Source of the DNA: Polyangium fumosum
GTDB lineage: Bacteria; Myxococcota_A; Polyangia; Polyangiales; Polyangiaceae
Assembly: GCF_005144585.1 (NCBI RefSeq)
Contig: NZ_SSMQ01000046.1
Span: forward strand, 37,511 to 101,510
Direction: 5' to 3'
Length of the DNA: 64,000 bases
This document shows positions 30,068 through 37,713 of the stretch, piece by piece. Position 1 is the first letter of the stretch. Each line of letters begins with the position of its first letter. Both the position numbers and the translations under genes were made by a program. Under the pieces are notes generated by a model that saw only the letters and a list, made by a program, of their open reading frames with translations, was not told the origin of the DNA and searched no databases.

Positions 30068-31243
30068 ATGAATCGCCGTCTCAAAAAAGTGCATATGCAC
30101 CTATCGACATGGGTGATGGTCACGCTGGGCCTCGTCGGCGCCGGGTGCGTGGCCTCTCCGCCCCCCGAAACGCCGGCCCGGCCGTCGTCGAGCCCGCAGC
30201 CGACGACAGCCGCTCCTTTCACCTCGGCGGGCGTGATCGCGGCGAGCGACGGCACGGCCGTCTTCCACGACGTGCATTTCGCCGACGGCCGCGTGCTCGA
30301 CGAGGTCCGCATCCATTACGCGACGGCCGGCACGCCGCGCCGCGACGACCGCGGGCGTATCGTCAACGCCGTCTTGATGCTCCACTGGACGGGCTCGAGC
30401 GGCGACGTCCTGCAGGGGCGTGCCTTCGCGGACGCGCTCTATGCGCCGGGCAAACCGCTCGATCTCGCGCGTCATTACCTCGTCTTCATCGACGCGCTCG
30501 GGCACGGACGATCGAGCAAGCCGAGCGACGGGATGCGCGCGCGGTTCCCCTCGTACGGATACGAGGACATCGTCAGCTTGCAGCACCGCACCGTCACCGA
30601 GGCGCTCGGCCTCGACCATCTCCACGCCATCGTGGGGCTGTCCATGGGCGGGATGAACGCGTGGCAATGGGCCGTGCGCTACCCCGATTTCATGGACGCG
30701 ATCGTCCCGATCGTCGCCCTCCCGGCGCCCATCTCGGGGCGCAACCTGATCTGGCGACGCTTCGTGGCCCTGCACATTCGAAAGGACCCCACGTGGGCCG
30801 ACGGCAACTACACGAGCCCGCCGCGCGGGTGGACCGAGGCATTCCCCGTCTTCCGCATGATGCTCGACGGCGTCCCCCACCTCCACGAGACCGTGCCCGA
30901 CCGCGACGCCGCCGACACGTTCGTCCGCGATGCGTCCGCGCAGGCCGCTCGTATGGACGCAAACGACATCCTTTACGCGCTCGAAGCCTCGCGCGACTAC
31001 GACCCGAGCCCGGCGCTGGAGCGCATTCGCACCCGCGTCTTCGCGCTCAACTTCGCCGACGACGAGTTCAATCCCGTCTCGCTCGGCATCCTCGAATCGA
31101 GCATGCGGCGTGTTCCTCGCGGGAAATACGTCATCCAGCCCGGCACGACCGCATCGTTCGGCCACTTCACGCAAGCGCACCCCGAGGTATGGGCCCCAAG
31201 GCTGGGCGCGTTCCTCGCCGAGCTCGAAGGAGCCACCCCGTGA
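30068..31243 (+). CDS. Alpha/beta-hydrolase lipoprotein, homoserine acetyltransferase-like
   Basis: 391 residues. The signal peptide with lipobox (LGLVGAGC, Cys about 26) points to membrane anchoring. The hydrolase domain has the nucleophile elbow GLSMGGM, an Asp in NFADDEF and the catalytic His in FGHFTQAHP. The layout resembles MET2/homoserine O-acetyltransferase-like hydrolases of unknown function. ATG 30068 has AAGGAGG 6 bp upstream. Codons 8-11 (Val-His-Met-His) are written GTGCATATGCAC, identical to the marR operator. The stop overlaps the next gene's start (GTGA). Confidence 0.75.
   Translation: MNRRLKKVHMHLSTWVMVTLGLVGAGCVASPPPETPARPSSSPQPTTAAPFTSAGVIAASDGTAVFHDVHFADGRVLDEVRIHYATAGTPRRDDRGRIVNAVLMLHWTGSSGDVLQGRAFADALYAPGKPLDLARHYLVFIDALGHGRSSKPSDGMRARFPSYGYEDIVSLQHRTVTEALGLDHLHAIVGLSMGGMNAWQWAVRYPDFMDAIVPIVALPAPISGRNLIWRRFVALHIRKDPTWADGNYTSPPRGWTEAFPVFRMMLDGVPHLHETVPDRDAADTFVRDASAQAARMDANDILYALEASRDYDPSPALERIRTRVFALNFADDEFNPVSLGILESSMRRVPRGKYVIQPGTTASFGHFTQAHPEVWAPRLGAFLAELEGATP
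30089..30100. promoter_or_regulatory. Second copy of the marR palindrome, inside the hydrolase coding start
   Basis: GTGCATATGCAC is identical to 29551-29562. It lies 21 bp inside the hydrolase ORF, so it could be a downstream operator or roadblock. Confidence 0.6.
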
Positions 31244-32595
31244 CGACCTCCTCCTCGAAACCTCGACCCATCGAGACGTTGCTCGTCGTCGGGATCGCGA
31301 GCGTCCTTTCGTCGCTCGATCTCTTCGTCGTCAACATCGCCTTCTCGTCGATCAAGGAGAGCTTCCCCGACACGACGAACCAGGCGCTCTCCTGGGTCCT
31401 CTCCGCATACTCGATCCTCTTCGCCGCGATGATGATCCCCTCGGGTCGACTCGCCGATCGGTATGGGCGCAAGCGTGTTTTTCGCCTCGGCCTCGTCGTG
31501 TTCGGCATCGCGAGCGCGGCGTGCGCGCTCGCCCCGAGCGTCGCGATGCTGGTTTTCGCGCGCGCCATCAAGGGCGTCGGCGCGGCGATGATGGTTCCCA
31601 CGAGCCTCGGCCTCGTCCTCGCGGCCTATCCGCGCGACAAACACACGCAAATGGTCGGCGTGTGGGCGGCCACCGGCGCGGTCGCGGCCGCGCTCGGCCC
31701 GGTCGTCGGCGGTGCGCTCGTCCATCTCGATTGGCGCCTGATTTTCCTCATCAACGTGCCGTTCGTCGCCGTGGCGACCTGGCGGAGCAAAGGGCTCGTC
31801 GACACCGATTATGGGGGAGGGAAGACGCCGGATCTTTGGGGCTCTTCCTTGCTCGCGCTCGGCATCGGCGCGATCGTCGCGGCCATTTCCTATGCCCCGG
31901 AGTGGGGCCTCGCCAGCCCGCGGTTCGTCGTGACGACCTCCGTCGGCGTCGTCCTCCTCGCGTGGTTCGTATGGCGCTGCCGGACATCCGCGTCCCCCGC
32001 GCTCGATTTGCGACTCTTTCGCATCCCGACATTCGCGGTCGCCACGATCGGCATGGGCTGCTTTTACATCGGCTTTGCGATGATGCTCCTCGGAGGCACG
32101 TTGTTCCTCACTTCGGTCTGGCGCTGGGACACGCTCGTTGCCGGCGCGGGATTCGCGTGGGGACCCGCGACGGCGGCCGTCACCGCGCTCGTGGCGGGCC
32201 GGCGAAACGTGTCGCCGAGGTATGCGACGATCCTGGGGGGCTGCCTCTTCGTCCTCGCGTCGTTTTGGTGGTACGCAATGCTTGACGAGGCGCCTGCATG
32301 GCCGACGCACTTCCTGCCCGCGTCGCTCCTCTTTGGTGCGGCCGCGGGGATCGCGCAGACGGGCTTCCTCGCGGGAGGAACGGCATCCCTCCCGGCGTCC
32401 GAATACGCGACGGGCACCGCCATTCTCAACACGGCGCGCCAGCTCGGCGGGGCTGTCGGCGTCGCGCTCTTCGTGGCGCTCACCGGGACGGCGACCCTGG
32501 CCTCTCAGTATGCTCCCGCGTGGCTCTCGATCGCGGGCTTTGGCCTCGTCACCTGCCTGTCGTCCTTCGCGCTCCGAGCGCCCCGCACGGCCTGA
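31240..32595 (+). CDS. MFS transporter, DHA2-type drug exporter
   Basis: 451 residues, 12-14 hydrophobic segments. The start ETLLVVGIASVLSSLDLFVVNIAF and the loop RLADRYGRKR are typical of the DHA2 proton-antiport exporters. GTG 31240 overlaps the hydrolase stop by 4 bp (GTGA). With MarR and the hydrolase it forms one operon, likely a MarR-controlled resistance or export unit; the substrate is unknown. Confidence 0.88.
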   Translation: MTTSSSKPRPIETLLVVGIASVLSSLDLFVVNIAFSSIKESFPDTTNQALSWVLSAYSILFAAMMIPSGRLADRYGRKRVFRLGLVVFGIASAACALAPSVAMLVFARAIKGVGAAMMVPTSLGLVLAAYPRDKHTQMVGVWAATGAVAAALGPVVGGALVHLDWRLIFLINVPFVAVATWRSKGLVDTDYGGGKTPDLWGSSLLALGIGAIVAAISYAPEWGLASPRFVVTTSVGVVLLAWFVWRCRTSASPALDLRLFRIPTFAVATIGMGCFYIGFAMMLLGGTLFLTSVWRWDTLVAGAGFAWGPATAAVTALVAGRRNVSPRYATILGGCLFVLASFWWYAMLDEAPAWPTHFLPASLLFGAAAGIAQTGFLAGGTASLPASEYATGTAILNTARQLGGAVGVALFVALTGTATLASQYAPAWLSIAGFGLVTCLSSFALRAPRTA

Positions 32596-32821
32596 TCAAG
32601 CCGAAATCCGCCCTGCGAGCGCGCGAGCGGGGGCGCGTCGCGTTCGAAGACCGTGGAGGGGATGCCGCCTTCGCCTTGACGGCCGAAGGCGGCACTGATT
32701 TCGTTGGAGTAGAAAGCGATGGCCGGCTTCCGCGCGGAGGAGAAGGCGCTCTTCGTGCGCCTTTTGCAGCGCGTGGTCGGCAACCTGGAGACGTGACTCG
32801 ATACAGCGCGTTCGCGCCTCG

Positions 32822-33181
32822 TCAGAGGCTCTTCCCGTCGAACTCCTTCACCTTGAACGCGCTGAGGTCCACGTCGTCGATCGTGCGCACGTTGATCGCG
32901 TACATCTCGGTGCCGTCGGGCATCGCGCCGCGCGCGAACGAGCGCACCCCGCAGGACGGGCAGAACTGGTGGTGGATGTGTTTCTTGCCGAACTGATAAT
33001 CCGTGACGACGTCCCCGCCCGAGAGGACCGTGACCGCCGCGGCCGGCACGAAGGCCAGGAACGAGCCCGTCTTCATGCAAATGGAGCAATTGCACGACAC
33101 CACATCCTGGATGCCGGCCTTCACCTCGTAACGAACCTTCCCGCAGTGACACCCGCCCGTGTACGTCTTCGTCTCGGTCAT
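32822..33181 (-). CDS. GFA-family zinc protein (glutathione-dependent formaldehyde-activating-like)
   Basis: 119 residues. Zinc ligands: Cys11 and Cys13 (GGCHCGKVRYE), Cys30, Cys32 and Cys35 (CNCSIC), Cys74 and Cys77 (CPSCG), the full set for GFA/S-(hydroxymethyl)glutathione synthase-like proteins. Most family members act on unknown small adducts. ATG 33181 follows GAGGGAGG. Divergent from the MFS gene at 33349. Confidence 0.88.
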   Translation of the reverse strand: MTETKTYTGGCHCGKVRYEVKAGIQDVVSCNCSICMKTGSFLAFVPAAAVTVLSGGDVVTDYQFGKKHIHHQFCPSCGVRSFARGAMPDGTEMYAINVRTIDDVDLSAFKVKEFDGKSL

Positions 33182-33348
33182 GTGTTCGACCTCCCTCGTG
33201 CGTCGTCCTGACGCGCGCCGCAGTTTGTCCGAGCGCGCGCCCCGGGTCCACGGGGAAGTGCATCGTCCGACCGGACACGCAAGAAAGCGGCGTCGTGCTA
33301 GGCTCGGCCCATGCTCGACAGGCTCCGCGTCGAGAGAGAACCACCGCG

Positions 33349-34998
33349 ATGATGGCAGCGACAAGTGAACCCGTGGCGCCCGACGCGTGGGCGCCGCTAC
33401 GCCGCGAGGTATTTCGATCCTTGTGGTTCGGCGCACTCGCCTCGAATGTCGGGCTCTGGGTCCAGAATGCGGCGGGGAGCTGGGACATGACGTCGTTTGG
33501 GACGGCGCCCGTGTACGTGGCGCTGCTCCAGACGGCTTCGAGTTTGCCCGTCTTCCTGATCGGTTTGCCTGCGGCGGCGTTCGGCGACATCTTCGATCGC
33601 CGGAGGCTCCTCGCGTCGTTCGCCGCGTGGATGGTGCTCGTTTCGACCCTGCTCGCGGCGCTCTCGTTTGCCGGGCTCCTCGGTCCGACGAGCCTCCTCG
33701 CGCTCACGTTTGCCCTCGGCCTCGGCTCCGCGCTCTCGGCGCCGCTCTGGCAGGCCATTCTCCCGTCGCTCGTCGACAAGGCCGAGCTCGCTTCGGCCGT
33801 CACCTTGAGCGGCGTCGCCGTCAACGTCGCGCGTGCGCTCGGCCCCGCCATCGGCGGTATCGGCCTCGCCCTCGCGGGCAGCGGGCCCGTGTATACGTTC
33901 AACGCGCTCGCGTTCTTCGTCGTCGTCCTTCAGGTGCTCCGCTGGAAACCGCCCGCCACGAAGGCGACCTTGCCGCCCGAGCGTATCGTGGGCGCGATCG
34001 TGGCAGGCCTTCGTTTTGCGCGCCGGGCACCTGCGCTCCGTGCCGTCCTCTTTCGTGCAGCGGCCTTCATCGTGGCCGGCAGCGCATTGTGGGCGCTGCT
34101 CCCCGTCGTCGCGCGACGCGAGCTCCACATGACCCCCCTGCGGTTTGGCATCCTGCTCGGTTGTATTGGCACGGGCGCGCTCGCCGGCGCCGCCGTCATG
34201 CCACGCGCGCGTCAAAAACTCGGATCCGATGGCCTCGTCGCCATTGCAACGGTCGTCTATGCCGGCTCGATGAGCCTCCTCGCACACGTCCGGATCGAGG
34301 CCTTGCTTTATGCAGCCATGCTCGCCACGGGCGTCGCGTGGATCAGCATCATGTCGAGCTTCAACGTCGCCGCGAGCTCGGCGGCGCCGGGCTGGGTGCA
34401 ATCGCGCGCGCTCGGCCTTTACCTCCTGGTGTTTCAGGGCGGACTCGGGCTCGGCAGCTTCGGGTGGGGCACGCTCGCCGGGCGTATCGGCAGCGCCGCG
34501 ACGCTCTCGGTGGCCGCCGCCTGCGTCCTCCTCGGCCTGCTCTCGGCGCTCCGCTGGAAACTCGGCGCCGCGCGGAAGGACGATGTCGCGAGCTTCGACG
34601 CATGGCCCGAGCCCGTGATCGAAGCCCCGATCGACATCGACGCCGGCCCCGTGCTCGTCGAGCGCCGGTATGTCGTCCGGCCGGAACACCGCGTCGAATT
34701 CCTCTCGCTCGCCGCGGATCTCGAATCCCTCCGGCGCCGCGACGGGGCCATCGATTGGGCGCTTTATGAAGACCTCGGCAGCAAGGACCGGCTCGTCGAG
34801 ACGTTTCTCGTCGCCTCGTGGGCCGAGCATCTCCGCCAGCACCGCCGCGCCGTCGCGGCCGACAAGGCGCTCCTCGATCGTATGCGCGCCCTCTCCGAGG
34901 ACGCCGGCGTCGTGCACCTCGTCGACGCGCGTTCGGCGGCCGCGGCCCGCGCGCGTGGCCTCGAAATCGCGGATCGCGCGCACCGGGAAGAACCGTGA
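33349..34998 (+). CDS. MFS_3 transporter with C-terminal monooxygenase-like domain
   Basis: 549 residues. The first 410 residues form about 12 membrane segments with FGDIFDRRRLL, as in the MFS_3 (EntS-like) family. Residues from about 430 on (VERRYVVRPEHRVEFLSLAADLESLRRRDGAIDWALYED...FLVASWAEHLRQHRR) look like a ferredoxin-like alpha/beta antibiotic-biosynthesis-monooxygenase domain. Such a tail has no clear transport role; it may bind or modify the cargo. ATG 33349 was picked over 33295 because the protein starts AAxSEPVAPDAWAPLRRE, as in homologues. Confidence 0.75.
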   Translation: MMAATSEPVAPDAWAPLRREVFRSLWFGALASNVGLWVQNAAGSWDMTSFGTAPVYVALLQTASSLPVFLIGLPAAAFGDIFDRRRLLASFAAWMVLVSTLLAALSFAGLLGPTSLLALTFALGLGSALSAPLWQAILPSLVDKAELASAVTLSGVAVNVARALGPAIGGIGLALAGSGPVYTFNALAFFVVVLQVLRWKPPATKATLPPERIVGAIVAGLRFARRAPALRAVLFRAAAFIVAGSALWALLPVVARRELHMTPLRFGILLGCIGTGALAGAAVMPRARQKLGSDGLVAIATVVYAGSMSLLAHVRIEALLYAAMLATGVAWISIMSSFNVAASSAAPGWVQSRALGLYLLVFQGGLGLGSFGWGTLAGRIGSAATLSVAAACVLLGLLSALRWKLGAARKDDVASFDAWPEPVIEAPIDIDAGPVLVERRYVVRPEHRVEFLSLAADLESLRRRDGAIDWALYEDLGSKDRLVETFLVASWAEHLRQHRRAVAADKALLDRMRALSEDAGVVHLVDARSAAAARARGLEIADRAHREEP

Positions 34999-35046
34999 CA
35001 AACCCCCCTTGAACCCCGCGCCGGGCCCGTGATACAAGCCGCCGCC

Positions 35047-35433
35047 ATGAAGCTCGGGTACGTCATTCTCTACGTGCAAGATGTCGAGGCGGCCGTCGTG
35101 TTCTACGAGCGGGCCTTCGGGCTCACGCGGCGGTTCGTCCACGAATCGAACCAATATGCGGAGATGGAGACGGGCTCCACCGCGCTCGCCTTCGTGAGCG
35201 AATCCCTCGCCGGCTCCCACGGTTTTTCGTTTCGCGCGAGCCGGCCGACCGAGCTTGCGGCCGCGGTCGAGATCGCGCTCACCACGCCCGACGTCCCCGC
35301 GGCCTTCGAGGTCGCCGTCGCCGCGGGCGCCGCGGCGGTGAGCGCGCCCAAGACCAAGCCTTGGGGACAAACCGTTGCTTATGTGCGGGATCTCGACGGG
35401 TTCCTCGTCGAGCTTTGCACCCCGATGGGCTGA
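35047..35433 (+). CDS. VOC/glyoxalase-like protein
   Basis: 128 residues with one pair of beta-alpha-beta-beta-beta modules: KLGYVILYVQDVEAAVVFYERAFGL, then YAEMETGSTALAFVSE, then AYVRDLDGFLVELCTP with the usual metal-ligand Glu at the end. Function unknown. ATG 35047 matches homologue starts; a GTG at 35029 is possible. It follows the MFS fusion by 48 bp, so it may be co-transcribed. Confidence 0.8.
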   Translation: MKLGYVILYVQDVEAAVVFYERAFGLTRRFVHESNQYAEMETGSTALAFVSESLAGSHGFSFRASRPTELAAAVEIALTTPDVPAAFEVAVAAGAAAVSAPKTKPWGQTVAYVRDLDGFLVELCTPMG

Positions 35434-35446
35434 CCGGCGGCGCGGC

Positions 35447-36133
35447 TCAGGCGCCTTCGGGGGCCAGGCGGAACAGATAGGCGTCGTACCCGGCGAGGAA
35501 CTTGCGCAGTTTGTCCGGGTAATTCGCAGGCACCGCGCCCTTCACGCTCGGCCGCTCCGCGAGCGCGGCCTTCCAGGCCCGCACGCGGGGCGCCTTCTCG
35601 AACACGCGCGTGTCCCGGATCGCGTCGATCACCTCGAAGTATCGGAACGCCGAGGCGATGACGGCGTCGACCATGCTGAACGTGCGCCCGCGGAAATACG
35701 GCCCGTCCGAGAGCGCGCCTTCGAGGATCTCCACCTTCGACACGATCGCCTTGCGCTTGGCCTCGAACACCTCGGCATCCTTCGTCGTTTCGAGGGCCCA
35801 GATGTCTCCGAGCAGGCCCGATGCGAGGTCGAACCAGGCGCGGTCACGGGCTCGCTCGATCGGGTCCTCCGGGTGCAATTTCGGTCCCGGCTGCGTCTCC
35901 TCCAGGTACTCGCAGATCGCGAGGCTCTCGAAGAGCACGGCGTCCTTGCCGCTCTCGTCCCGCACGCGGAGCAAGGGCACCTTGCCGAGCGGTGAGATCG
36001 CGAGGAACCAGTCGGGTTTGTTCGAGAGATCGATGTCGATCCGCTCGAAGGCGACCCCTTTTTCAGCGAGCACGATGGCGGCGCGCTGGACGTAAGGGCA
36101 AAGCTCGTGGCTGATGAGGGTGAGTTGCGACAT
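35447..36133 (-). CDS. Glutathione S-transferase
   Basis: 228 residues. Thioredoxin-like N-terminus with LCPYVQRAAI (Cys12, a Cys-type GST as in omega/beta classes), SPLGKVPLL and FESLAICEYL; all-helical C-terminus. Conjugation or deglutathionylation of electrophiles. ATG 36133 has AGGAG upstream. It is 30 bp after doxX on the same strand, with a divergent LysR gene beyond. Confidence 0.88.
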   Translation of the reverse strand: MSQLTLISHELCPYVQRAAIVLAEKGVAFERIDIDLSNKPDWFLAISPLGKVPLLRVRDESGKDAVLFESLAICEYLEETQPGPKLHPEDPIERARDRAWFDLASGLLGDIWALETTKDAEVFEAKRKAIVSKVEILEGALSDGPYFRGRTFSMVDAVIASAFRYFEVIDAIRDTRVFEKAPRVRAWKAALAERPSVKGAVPANYPDKLRKFLAGYDAYLFRLAPEGA

Positions 36134-36163
36134 GGCGTGCTCCTTCGTTTGGTGCCGTGCGCG

Positions 36164-36649
36164 TTAGCCGTGCGCGAGAGCTTTGGCCAGCCGCGGCGCG
36201 GGCGCAAGCTTCTCGACGAGCCACGAATCGAGCGCGTACTTGCCGCCGCCGAAGACCATCACGGGCACGCTCAACGCGAGCGCGAGCAGGTGATACTCGA
36301 AGCCCTCTCCTTGCTGCGCGCCGAACCAGTTCATGAAGAACCCGTGCTGGGCGTGCGAGGTCACGATCGCGCCGAGCATGATCGAGGTGATCCCGAACGC
36401 GGCCACGCGCGAGAACGCGCCGAACGCGAGCAGCACCGCGCCGGCCGATTCGCCCAGGATGACGAGGAGGGCGAGCGGCGCGGGCAGGTGCATGGTGTTC
36501 GTGAAAAACCCCATCGTACCCGAGAAGCCATATCCGCCGAACCAGCCGAAGAGCTTCTGCGCGCCGTGCGGGAACACGACGAGCGCGAGGACGAGGCGCT
36601 GCACGAAGAGGGCGAGGTTCTGCTCTTGGGTCTCGAGAAGTCGCTTCAT
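36164..36649 (-). CDS. DoxX-family membrane protein
   Basis: 161 residues, four hydrophobic segments. The family pattern QRLVLALVVFPHGAQKLFGWFGG is at the start, and HGFFMNWFGAQQGEGFEYHLLAL in the middle. DoxX proteins are inner-membrane, linked to redox or thiol homeostasis. ATG 36649 has AAAGGAGAT upstream. It is the first gene of a doxX-gst unit divergent from a LysR gene. Confidence 0.88.
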   Translation of the reverse strand: MKRLLETQEQNLALFVQRLVLALVVFPHGAQKLFGWFGGYGFSGTMGFFTNTMHLPAPLALLVILGESAGAVLLAFGAFSRVAAFGITSIMLGAIVTSHAQHGFFMNWFGAQQGEGFEYHLLALALSVPVMVFGGGKYALDSWLVEKLAPAPRLAKALAHG

Positions 36650-36720
36650 GACGATCTCCTTTGCCCCTCTTGTGTAACGCGCGGTCGCCCCCTCGATTAG
36701 GCGAGGCCGGGCGCAAGCAC

Positions 36721-36739
36721 TGTTCTCCTCCGGGCAACA
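36721..36739. promoter_or_regulatory. Candidate LysR operator (TGTT-N11-AACA)
   Basis: TGTT-CTCCTCCGGGC-AACA gives the LTTR T-N11-A box with extended symmetry, in the divergent region between doxX (36649) and lysR (36781). Confidence 0.5.
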
Positions 36740-36780
36740 ATCCTGCGCCGCGTCGGGCGCCCTCCTGCTATCGTGCCGGG

Positions 36781-37707
36781 ATGTCGTTCGACCTCGAGTC
36801 CCTCGCCTCCATGGCCCTCTTCGCGCGCGTCGTGCAGGCGCGCTCCTTCACGGCCGCCGCCGCGCAGTCCGGCATCGCGAAGTCTGCCGTGAGTCGGCGG
36901 ATCGCGGGGCTCGAACAACGCCTCGGCGTCGAGCTCCTGCGCCGATCCACGCGCAAGCTCGCGCTTACGGACGAGGGCCTGCGCTTCTACGAGCATTGCA
37001 AGAGGATCCTCGAAGCCGCGAGCGCCGCCGAGGACGCCGTCTCCGCCGCGAGCGAGGTGATCCGCGGCCGCATCCGTATCAGCGCACCCGTGACGTTCGC
37101 GCGGATGTACCTCGTCCAGGCGCTCGCCGCGTTCCTCCGCGAGAACCCCGAGGTCGAGATCGACCTCGTGCTGGACGATCGATTCGTCGACGTCATCGAG
37201 GGCGGCTTCGACCTGATCCTCCGCATTGGCCGGCTCAAGGACGCGAGCTTCGTGGCTCGGCGCATCGCCACGGACCGGATCGTCGTCGTCGCCGCGCCTT
37301 CGTACCTCGAACGTCTAGGCACACCCGAGACACCCGAGGACCTCGTGAACCACAACTGCCTGCGTTATGCGCTCGTCCCGGCGAGCGGCGAATGGCGGTT
37401 CCGCGACGAGGCCATTCCCGTGCACGGGAACCTCACCGTGAACGACGGCGCCACCCTCGTGCAGGCGGCGATCGCCGGCCTCGGCCTCGTGGTCATTCCG
37501 ATGTTCATGGTCGCGTCCGACGTCGCCGCGGGCCGGCTCGTCCTCGTGCTCGAGGCCCATCGCCGGGGGGAGATCGGCATTCACGCGGTCACGGCCCAGG
37601 GCAAAGGATTGCCCCGACGTACCCGCGCGTTGCTGGATTTTTTGAGCAAATGGTTCGACGACCGGTGCTGGGAGGCCCTCCGCGAGAGGGCCTCCCCCAC
37701 GGTTTGA
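36781..37707 (+). CDS. LysR-family transcriptional regulator
   Basis: 308 residues. HTH at 8-66 (ALFARVVQARSFTAAAAQSGIAKSAVSRRI) and effector domain after about 90 (GRIRISAPVTFARMYL). It is most like regulators of detoxification genes; divergent from doxX-gst, which is its probable target. The end of the gene carries a perfect 10-bp hairpin (37671-37695) that has no T-run; the next gene converges 6 bp later. Confidence 0.92.
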   Translation: MSFDLESLASMALFARVVQARSFTAAAAQSGIAKSAVSRRIAGLEQRLGVELLRRSTRKLALTDEGLRFYEHCKRILEAASAAEDAVSAASEVIRGRIRISAPVTFARMYLVQALAAFLRENPEVEIDLVLDDRFVDVIEGGFDLILRIGRLKDASFVARRIATDRIVVVAAPSYLERLGTPETPEDLVNHNCLRYALVPASGEWRFRDEAIPVHGNLTVNDGATLVQAAIAGLGLVVIPMFMVASDVAAGRLVLVLEAHRRGEIGIHAVTAQGKGLPRRTRALLDFLSKWFDDRCWEALRERASPTV

Positions 37708-37713
37708 CGGGGC

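Noticed and set aside
32505..33902. 465-codon minus-strand ORF covering the GFA and MFS starts
   Set aside because: It spans two real genes in the wrong frame and has no domain.
37671..37695. Perfect 10-bp hairpin GGAGGCCCTC-CGCGA-GAGGGCCTCC as a terminator
   Set aside because: It lies in the last codons of the LysR gene and has no T-run, so rho-independent termination cannot be claimed.
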